Of a stretch of 10,865 nt of DNA, positions 7,274-10,865 are shown piece by piece. Each line of letters begins with the position of its first letter. Position 1 is the first letter of the stretch. Source of the DNA: Gammaproteobacteria bacterium (GTDB lineage: Bacteria; Pseudomonadota; Gammaproteobacteria; Steroidobacterales; Steroidobacteraceae). A model generated the notes under the pieces. It was not told where the DNA came from, searched no databases, and saw nothing but the letters and a program-made list of their open reading frames with translations. The translations under genes were made by a program, and so were the position numbers. The stretch covers positions 1 through 10,865 of the forward strand of contig DAIDKA010000043.1 in assembly GCA_027451085.1 (NCBI GenBank), given 5' to 3'.

Positions 7274-8064
7274 AGAAGCGCCAGGACATGAAGAGCAAGG
7301 AAGCGCATGCGCTGCTGGTGGACATCGGCAATAGCCGCATCAAGTGGGCGGTGCTGCGTGGCAGGCGGCTCGGGCGCCAGAGCGCGCTCGAACACGCGGG
7401 CCTGACGCAGCAGGACCTGCAGCGCCGGGTGCTGCGCGGGACCCGCGGGATCAGCCGCATCCTGGTGTGCAGCGTGGCTGGCCCGCGGCTCGAGCGGTTG
7501 TTCAGCGCGGCGGCCCGGCAGGCCACCGGTATCGCGCCCGAGTTCGTGACCAGTGTGCGCAAGGCCGGCGGGGTCACCACGCGTTATGGCGAGCCGTGGA
7601 AACTGGGGGTGGACCGGTTCGTGGCGGTCATCGCCGCGTACCAGATCGCCCGCGCCCGCGGCGCCTGCGTCATCGATGTCGGCACCGCACTCACGATCGA
7701 CCTCATCGACGGCGACGCAGTACACCAGGGCGGCGCGATCCTCCCCGGTCCGCCGCTCATGGTGTCGAGCCTGCTCAAGAAGACCGCGGGTATTTCGCGG
7801 CGCGCACGGCGCGGGGCGACTGGCGGCGGACTGTTCGCGCGGAACACGCGCGACGCGATGGAGCAGGGCGCGCGCTATGCCACGGCTGCGGTGATCGACC
7901 GCGCGGTGGCGGAGGCGCAGCTGCTGTTGCGGCGTCCGCCGCTGCTGCTGTTGACCGGTGGTGGCGCCGACCGGATCATCCCGCTGGTGCAGGGCTCATG
8001 GGTCAGTGTGCCGGACCTGGTGCTGCGCGGCACCGCATTGAGGGCCGGGCTGCCCGTAAAGTAG
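7270..8064 (+). CDS. coaX: Type III pantothenate kinase
   Basis: The protein has 264 residues and catalyses the first step of coenzyme A synthesis, phosphorylating pantothenate in the cytoplasm. Motifs of the ASKHA-fold CoaX family are all present: LLVDIGNSRIKW (15-26, phosphate loop), GVDRF (113-117), VIDVGTALTIDLID (134-147), GGAILPG (154-160) and LLTGGGADRI (227-236). ATG 7270 overlaps the birA stop and has GGGGA five bases upstream; ATG 7288 is an alternative but leaves a poorly spaced site. Pairing with birA is known in Proteobacteria, where the CoaX part was earlier called Baf. It puts two cofactor genes under one transcript. Nothing unusual is missing. Confidence 0.94.
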   Translation: MKKRQDMKSKEAHALLVDIGNSRIKWAVLRGRRLGRQSALEHAGLTQQDLQRRVLRGTRGISRILVCSVAGPRLERLFSAAARQATGIAPEFVTSVRKAGGVTTRYGEPWKLGVDRFVAVIAAYQIARARGACVIDVGTALTIDLIDGDAVHQGGAILPGPPLMVSSLLKKTAGISRRARRGATGGGLFARNTRDAMEQGARYATAAVIDRAVAEAQLLLRRPPLLLLTGGGADRIIPLVQGSWVSVPDLVLRGTALRAGLPVK

Positions 8065-8101
8065 CGCCTGCAGTAGCATTACCGCTCTCTCCCGGACAGG
8101 A

Positions 8102-8833
8102 ATGCCATCGATCTTGCGTGCCTTGCTCATCATCCTGGTGCTGGCCAATGCGGGTTTTGCGGCCTGGGCGCTGCTGGTGGACCGGCCCGTGGAACCACCG
8201 GCCGCCCGCGATATCAGTAAATTGAAGCACCTGACCCTGGCGACCGAAGCGCCGGCGAGCAAGGCCGAGGCCTCATCGGCAGGCGCGCCCGCCGCCGGCT
8301 CCGCGCCCGCCGCCGCTCAGGTCCCGGTGGCTGCCGAGCCTCCGCGTTGCGTGACAGTGGGGCCCTTCGAGCAACCGGAGCGGGCCGCCGCCGCCGCTGC
8401 GCCGCTCAAGGACAGGGGTTTTGTGCCGACCCAGCGTGATGAAGGCAGCGGTGACATCGTGGAGTACTGGGTGTACCTCGGTGGTTTTGCCACGGATGCG
8501 GCCGAGGAGCGCGTGCTGCGGCAGCTGCAGTCCAGGGGGCTGCATGACGCCGCGATCATGCCCGTCAGGAGCCAGGGGCGGCGGCTGTCGCTGGGGCTGT
8601 TCACCGACCATGCCCGGGCCGAGCGCAGGGCTCGCGACGCGCGGGCCCTGGGCGTGACCCCCCAGATCGAGGAACAGCATCACGCCGAGGCCAGCTACTG
8701 GGTGGATGTGACGCTGTCTGCGCCGGGACAGGACGTATCCCTTGCTGGCCTGCTGCCGGTCGGCGCACAGGACACGCCCCTGACCCTGCACAGCTGCCCT
8801 GCGCCCGCCGTCCAGGCGTCCGCGTCGCCTTGA
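8102..8833 (+). CDS. Membrane-anchored SPOR-domain-like protein
   Basis: The protein has 243 residues. A single N-terminal membrane helix is at about 4-25 (LRALLIILVLANAGFAAWAL), with the rest periplasmic by inference. Residues about 45-80 form an Ala/Pro-rich linker. From about 82 the protein has the alternating strand-helix pattern of the SPOR fold in two units: CVTVGPFEQPERAAAAAA up to QRDEG, then EYWVYLGGFATDAAEERVLRQL to ISLGLF-like RLSLGLFTDHARAERRA. This coaX-downstream protein is common in Gammaproteobacteria. SPOR domains bind glycan strands lacking stem peptides at division sites, but whether this version binds peptidoglycan is unknown. It starts 37 bp after coaX and is probably co-transcribed. 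A small hairpin CCCGC/GCGGG (8837-8852) follows its stop. Confidence 0.8.
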   Translation: MPSILRALLIILVLANAGFAAWALLVDRPVEPPAARDISKLKHLTLATEAPASKAEASSAGAPAAGSAPAAAQVPVAAEPPRCVTVGPFEQPERAAAAAAPLKDRGFVPTQRDEGSGDIVEYWVYLGGFATDAAEERVLRQLQSRGLHDAAIMPVRSQGRRLSLGLFTDHARAERRARDARALGVTPQIEEQHHAEASYWVDVTLSAPGQDVSLAGLLPVGAQDTPLTLHSCPAPAVQASASP

Positions 8834-8889
8834 GGACCCGCATTGCGGCGGGGCTGCTGGAGGTGGGTGGGTCGAGGCCGCCGTTCGTT

Positions 8890-8895
8890 TATAAT
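8890..8895 (+). promoter_or_regulatory. -10 box of the tRNA-Thr promoter
   Basis: A perfect TATAAT lies 15 bp before the tRNA 5' end in otherwise very GC-rich DNA. It is followed by GGCGGACCC, a GC-rich discriminator of the kind expected for stringently controlled stable RNA genes. No good -35 box is visible at the normal spacing (best TGGGTC at 8868-8873). Confidence 0.6.
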
Positions 8896-8910
8896 GGCGG
8901 ACCCTTCCGG

Positions 8911-8985
8911 GCCGGCTTAGCTCAGGGGTAGAGCAGTAGTTTTGTAAACTATTGGTCGGGGGTTCAATTCCCTCAGCCGGCACCA
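8911..8985 (+). tRNA. tRNA-Thr, anticodon UGU
   Basis: A full cloverleaf can be drawn. The acceptor GCCGGCT (8911-8917) pairs perfectly with AGCCGGC (8975-8981). The D stem is GCTC/GAGC, the anticodon stem GTAGT/ACTAT with one G-U pair around loop TTTGTAA (8941-8947), and the T stem GGGGG/CCCTC with one G-U pair around TTCAATT. The discriminator is A and CCA is encoded (8983-8985). Anticodon TGT (8943-8945) reads ACA codons. The 3' end doubles as the attachment site of the adjoining mobile DNA: its last 17 bases plus the next A recur at 10256-10273. Confidence 0.97.
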
Positions 8986-8986
8986 A
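8969..8986 (+). repeat. Attachment-site core, tRNA copy (attL-like)
   Basis: TCCCTCAGCCGGCACCAA here is identical to 10256-10273 and spans the tRNA T-arm 3' side, acceptor strand and CCA. The looser similarity extends back to 8941 (37 of 45 bases equal to 10228-10272, no gaps), with the anticodon loop TTTGTAA fully conserved. Direct repeats of a tRNA 3' end flanking foreign-looking DNA are the classical footprint of tyrosine-recombinase integration. Confidence 0.75.
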
Positions 8987-9041
8987 GTTTTATAACAAAA
9001 ACAGTATATTACGATTTCACACCTACGCAATCGTGATTCGG

Positions 9042-9120
9042 TGGCACAATTTTGGCACACCAATTCCGAGTGGTGGCGCCGTGTGTCAACTCGCGGCTTG
9101 GCGCTTTTTCGTGTGGCACA
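9042..9120 (+). repeat. Three direct TGGCACA repeats ahead of the integrase remnant
   Basis: TGGCACA occurs at 9042-9048, 9053-9059 and 9114-9120, the first two 11 bp apart (one helical turn). They lie between the tRNA attachment site and the integrase start codon, where arm-type integrase or excisionase sites are normally found. Similar GTGGCACA-like repeats are familiar to me upstream of integrases beginning MATIRKR. Apart from these repeats, I see no gene in the stretch 8986-9130. Confidence 0.45.
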
Positions 9121-9130
9121 CTCCGGCCGC

Positions 9131-9181
9131 ATGGCGACGATCAGAGAGCGAAACGGGCGGTTCCACGTCCAGGTGCGGCTG
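9131..9181 (+). pseudogene. Truncated tyrosine-recombinase (integrase) gene, first 17 codons only
   Basis: ATG 9131 begins MATIRERNGRFHVQVRL, the typical first strand of the arm-binding domain of phage and island integrases (family pattern MATIRKRNGKWQVQVR). The match ends there: the frame continues with unrelated residues to TAG at 9254-9256 and runs into the 3' end of the opposing toxin gene. The breakpoint is therefore near 9182. The gene is placed 145 bp from the tRNA and reads away from it. It is not part of the minus-strand integrase at the right edge. Confidence 0.7.
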
Positions 9182-9223
9182 GTGTTCAGTTCTGTCAGGG
9201 CCTCTTGCCTTCGCCCTACTGGA

Positions 9224-9511
9224 TCACGTCGGCGGCCATTGCTGCGCTCCGTGTAGTATCCGCAGCACCTCGATACGGCGCTCTTTAGTCCGCACGCGAT
9301 AAACCAAGATAAAGGGTGTCCGCTGGATCACCAGTTCCCGGGTGCCGGGCAATCGCCCGGTGCGGCCGATGTTGGGATGGTCGGCAAGGTGTAGGCTCTG
9401 CTGTTGTATCTCGTCGTCCTGGTCGGCCGCCGCCAGCGGGTTGTCCGTGGCGATGTAGTCGAGCTGTGCGGCGCGCTCGATGTGCGCACGTGGGAGCCAA
9501 TCGAGCCTCAC
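9224..9511 (-). CDS. ParE/RelE-family toxin
   Basis: The protein has 95 residues from a GTG start at 9511, the usual ParE length. The GTG overlaps the stop of the upstream partner gene (GTGA, 9508-9511); the frame is open further upstream but that part has no family resemblance. Matching features are WLPRAHIERAAQLDYIATDNP (5-25, initial helical hairpin), HPNIGRTGRLPGTREL (45-60) and the strands FILVYRVRTKERRIEVLRILHGAQQWP (67-93), with the common C-terminal HGAQ.WP. Family members poison DNA gyrase (ParE) or cut mRNA on ribosomes (RelE); the GRTGRLPGTREL region is closer to ParE, but the target is inferred. The frame is intact, so it may be functional. It is held in check, by inference, by the product of the overlapping upstream gene. 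Confidence 0.85.
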   Translation of the reverse strand: MRLDWLPRAHIERAAQLDYIATDNPLAAADQDDEIQQQSLHLADHPNIGRTGRLPGTRELVIQRTPFILVYRVRTKERRIEVLRILHGAQQWPPT

Positions 9512-9990
9512 GCGGATCGCCGTTTCTTTTGCTGCTGCTGGGCCGCCATGCGCTGGTACTTGGCTTTGCGCTTCAGGTAGTCGGCAGTGACTGCTTCTTG
9601 GGGTACCCATTGGGTCTCCGGGTTGTCAGCTTCTCGGAGACCTATAGCTACTTGCTCTCGGAACCAGCGGTCATGGGCAGCAGCGGTGTGAACATGACGC
9701 ATTCTGGCGGAGCTGGCCGCATCGGTGCGGGCCTTGGTGGCGGTGGGGTCGTAGCCGCTGGCGTCCACTTCGAAGCTGTGCAGGCCCAGTCCTTTGAGGT
9801 AGGCGGTGAGGGTGTCGAGCTTTGACCAGGTGCGCACCTGGCCGCTTTTGGCGGTGAGGGCAGGGGAGCGACGCCCGAAGTGCAGCAGCACCGACCAGGT
9901 GCGGCCGCGGGCAGTGACGACGGCAGAGCGGATGACCCCTGCGGCAATGGCGCGCTCTGCGCCGGCGTGGTCGATGTGATCGGCGGTCAT
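9508..9990 (-). CDS. Probable antitoxin with ParC-like N-terminal and PaaA2-like C-terminal regions
   Basis: The protein has 160 residues from ATG 9990; the frame is open to 10131 but that extension is Arg/Pro-rich and unlikely to be translated. The N-terminal region (about 10-82: AGAERAIAAGVIRSAVVTARG, TWSVLLHFG, RTWSKLDTLTAYLKGLGLHSFEVDASGYDP) resembles what I recall of ParC-family plasmid partition-associated proteins. The C-terminal region (103-160) has AAAHDRWFREQVAIGLREAD, a pattern shared with small PaaA2-type antitoxins that bind ParE toxins, followed by a basic Gln-rich tail (QQQQKKRRSA). No HTH or ribbon-helix-helix DNA-binding motif is obvious. The overlap with the toxin start and this order support an antitoxin role. 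The weak TGGA ahead of the ATG is the only ribosome-binding candidate. Family assignment is from memory and moderate. Confidence 0.65.
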   Translation of the reverse strand: MTADHIDHAGAERAIAAGVIRSAVVTARGRTWSVLLHFGRRSPALTAKSGQVRTWSKLDTLTAYLKGLGLHSFEVDASGYDPTATKARTDAASSARMRHVHTAAAHDRWFREQVAIGLREADNPETQWVPQEAVTADYLKRKAKYQRMAAQQQQKKRRSA

Positions 9991-10033
9991 GGCAGTTCCA
10001 GGAGGTCTGGGCGCTGTGGCCCGGTTCCTGGAT

Positions 10034-10067
10034 CGTAACCGAATGGGGGAGGCCACGTAACCGAATG
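10034..10067. repeat. Two direct repeats 22 bp apart upstream of the toxin-antitoxin pair
   Basis: CGTAACCGAATG occurs at 10034-10045 and 10056-10067, both followed by a G-rich NGGGG run. A 22-bp period puts both copies on the same face of the helix. They lie 44-77 bp upstream of the antitoxin ATG. On the minus strand the right copy overlaps the -10 position of a weak candidate promoter (TTGATT at 10077-10082, 17 bp, TACGTG at 10054-10059). An operator for autoregulation is the inference. Confidence 0.5.
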
Positions 10068-10087
10068 AGGGGTGTGAATCAAGAGGC

Positions 10088-10115
10088 GCGGCGGTCGGAG
10101 GTAGGGCCGCTTTTT
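10088..10115 (+). terminator. Hairpin with T-run, possible intrinsic terminator
   Basis: GCGGC (10088-10092) is complementary to GCCGC (10106-10110) and is followed by TTTTT (10111-10115). The 13-base loop and 5-bp stem make it weak. No plus-strand gene precedes it, so it may be a relic of a lost gene or chance. Confidence 0.25.
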
Positions 10116-10165
10116 CACACTGTTTACACACCCCATTCCCTCATGCTGCTCATATTAGCACCACT

Positions 10166-10211
10166 ACGCACACATAAGTCACTGATTATTATGGAGAATA
10201 ATGGTGTGCGT
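10166..10211. repeat. Nested inverted repeat next to the second attachment site
   Basis: ACGCACAC (10166-10173) is complementary to GTGTGCGT (10204-10211). Inside, ATTATT (10185-10190) is complementary to AATAAT (10197-10202) around ATGGAG. The segment is AT-rich and ends 16 bp before the tRNA fragment, where integration host factor or accessory sites commonly lie. Apart from the repeats, I see no gene in the 10001-10227 interval. Confidence 0.4.
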
Positions 10212-10227
10212 TGATGCGTGTACCAGG

Positions 10228-10272
10228 TTTGTAATCAGGGGGGCGGGGGTTCGAATCCCTCAGCCGGCACCA
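10228..10272 (+). pseudogene. tRNA-Thr 3' fragment (attachment site between tandem elements)
   Basis: These 45 bases align without gaps to 8941-8985 of the intact tRNA-Thr (37 identical). The anticodon loop TTTGTAA and everything from 10256 on, including the encoded CCA, are identical; differences fall in the anticodon stem, variable loop and T-loop (TTCGAAT). There is no D-arm or 5' acceptor strand upstream, so it cannot be a working tRNA. CCAGG just before the loop pairs imperfectly with TCAGG after it (one A-A mismatch), imitating an anticodon stem as core-type integrase sites often do. The 18-bp perfect block 10256-10273 is the likely att core. Confidence 0.75.
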
Positions 10273-10309
10273 AAATTACAAGTATTTTCAAGTAGTTAAG
10301 CACGACGAA

Positions 10310-10865
10310 TCAGCCCACACGCCGCTTTAACCAGGTGATTGTGGGGGATTTGTGGGACTTTCCGTCCTCACAAACCGTTTCCGCCGCCGCAATCAGGTTC
10401 TTCAGCTCGGCTGCCGAGTAGTGCGTCGTGATCCGTCCGCTCTTGTGGCCTAACAAGTCTTGCCGATCCTCGAACGACACGCCCGCGGCTCGCAGTCTCC
10501 GCCCGAATGTGTGCTTCAAGTCGTGCACTCGCACCCGTCGGAAGCCTTCTGGAGCAGGTTCGCCCGTCTTCTTCTTCCACTTTGTCGCGGCACGCTCCCT
10601 CGCGTTCTTCCAGGCCGTCGTGTTCATGGCCGCCATTGGTCTCGGTACCGGCTTCTTCGGCACTTCTCCCGATTTTGCTTTTGGCTGAGGGGGCACATAC
10701 GCGAACACGAATTCGCGGTGAACTCCACGTTGGCTGTCCACGACGGACTTCGCGACCCGGTTCAGGACGACGAGGCGATCCTCATCGTTCTTGACCTGAT
10801 CGCCCGGAATGATAAAGACCGAGGTCTCCAGTTCCGGCACTTCGACCTCGTACTCCCACTTGAGC
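10310..10865 (-). CDS. Tyrosine recombinase (phage/island integrase), C-terminal catalytic part; 5' end outside window
   Basis: The frame is open from the right edge (LKWEYEVEVPELETSVFIIP) to TGA at 10310-10312. It carries the catalytic domain: RVHDLKHTFGRRLRAAG (box II), DLLGHKSGRITTHYSA with the second conserved His and the nucleophilic Tyr, and a short tail SHKSPTITWLKRRVG. The first catalytic Arg should lie just beyond the edge. At the HxxR position the sequence reads H-D-L-K (codon AAG), a Lys for the usual Arg. The stop is 37 bp from the tRNA fragment, with the gene pointing at it, the normal place for an integrase that uses that site. It belongs to a second element lying to the right. 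Confidence 0.88.
   Translation of the reverse strand, partial: LKWEYEVEVPELETSVFIIPGDQVKNDEDRLVVLNRVAKSVVDSQRGVHREFVFAYVPPQPKAKSGEVPKKPVPRPMAAMNTTAWKNARERAATKWKKKTGEPAPEGFRRVRVHDLKHTFGRRLRAAGVSFEDRQDLLGHKSGRITTHYSAAELKNLIAAAETVCEDGKSHKSPTITWLKRRVG

Larger units (their letters stand above)
8986..10227. mobile_element. Remnant of an integrated element between two tRNA-Thr 3' ends
   Basis: About 1.24 kb lies between the intact tRNA and its partial second copy. It holds a broken integrase start, an apparently intact toxin-antitoxin pair and repeats, with AT-rich stretches at both ends (about 8986-9060 and 10139-10230) that contrast with the GC-rich host. No other gene is seen. The simplest reading is a deletion derivative of a genomic island or prophage. 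Confidence 0.6.

Noticed and set aside
6424..7725. 433-codon minus-strand open frame
   Set aside because: It lies antisense to birA and coaX, which are unmistakable; its sequence is Arg/Pro/Ser-rich without any domain, a shadow of high-GC codon bias.
9041..9256. 71-codon plus-strand frame as a gene
   Set aside because: Only the MATIRERNGRFHVQVRL part from 9131 looks like protein; the upstream part covers the TGGCACA repeats and the downstream part is unrelated, so only the integrase stub is reported.
9991..10131. N-terminal extension of the antitoxin from 10131
   Set aside because: It is low-complexity (Arg/Pro/Ala), runs through the direct repeats, and the conserved-looking part begins after the ATG at 9990.
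10228..10272. A second functional tRNA-Thr
   Set aside because: The D-arm and 5' acceptor strand are absent; only a 3' half exists.
10428..10688. 86-codon plus-strand frame
   Set aside because: It is antisense to the integrase catalytic domain and has no recognisable features.
1..10865. CRISPR array, insertion sequence or rRNA
   Set aside because: I saw no regularly spaced repeats, transposase frames or rRNA signatures in the window.

Overview
The window looks like a chromosomal segment of a GC-rich gammaproteobacterium. The evidence is the birA-coaX-SPOR-protein-tRNA-Thr order, which I know from that class (in pseudomonads and relatives it sits just before tRNA genes and tuf), plus dense GC-rich coding with 4-bp start/stop overlaps. 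A PQQ dehydrogenase with its own cytochrome c suggests an aerobic, periplasmically oxidising lifestyle. I cannot name a genus.

Layout. 2-589 (+) is the C-terminal end of a molybdopterin hydroxylase large subunit of the isoquinoline 1-oxidoreductase beta type, cut by the window edge. It converges on a minus-strand cluster, with a 10-bp perfect inverted repeat across the junction. That cluster reads right to left: a diheme cytochrome c (3374-4255), a soluble periplasmic PQQ dehydrogenase (1659-3377, 4-bp overlap) and a xylose-isomerase-like TIM-barrel enzyme (598-1644, 14-bp gap). Together they look like a periplasmic oxidation module coupled to an isomerase/epimerase; the substrate is unknown. 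Upstream on the same strand is a ligase-associated DNA exonuclease (4328-5323), whose likely start codon shares the palindrome CATG with the likely start codon of a divergent CtlX/DDAH-like amidinohydrolase (5322-6254). The latter overlaps birA (6251-7273), which overlaps coaX (7270-8064), followed by a membrane-anchored SPOR-like protein (8102-8833) and an intact tRNA-Thr(UGU) (8911-8985).

From the tRNA rightward the DNA is accessory. About 1.24 kb separates the tRNA from a second, 45-nt tRNA-Thr 3' fragment (10228-10272). The last 18 bases (through CCA plus A) are identical in the two copies, as expected for attachment sites of tyrosine-recombinase elements. Between them lie the first 17 codons of a decayed integrase behind three TGGCACA repeats, an intact ParE/RelE-like toxin (9224-9511), and its overlapping upstream partner (9508-9990). 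That partner combines a ParC-like N-terminal region with a PaaA2-like C-terminal region. Upstream of the pair is a 22-bp-spaced direct repeat. Beyond the second tRNA fragment a different tyrosine recombinase (10310 to window end, minus) begins another element that runs out of the window. The most novel part is this tandem-att remnant, in which an apparently intact toxin-antitoxin pair is the only intact cargo.
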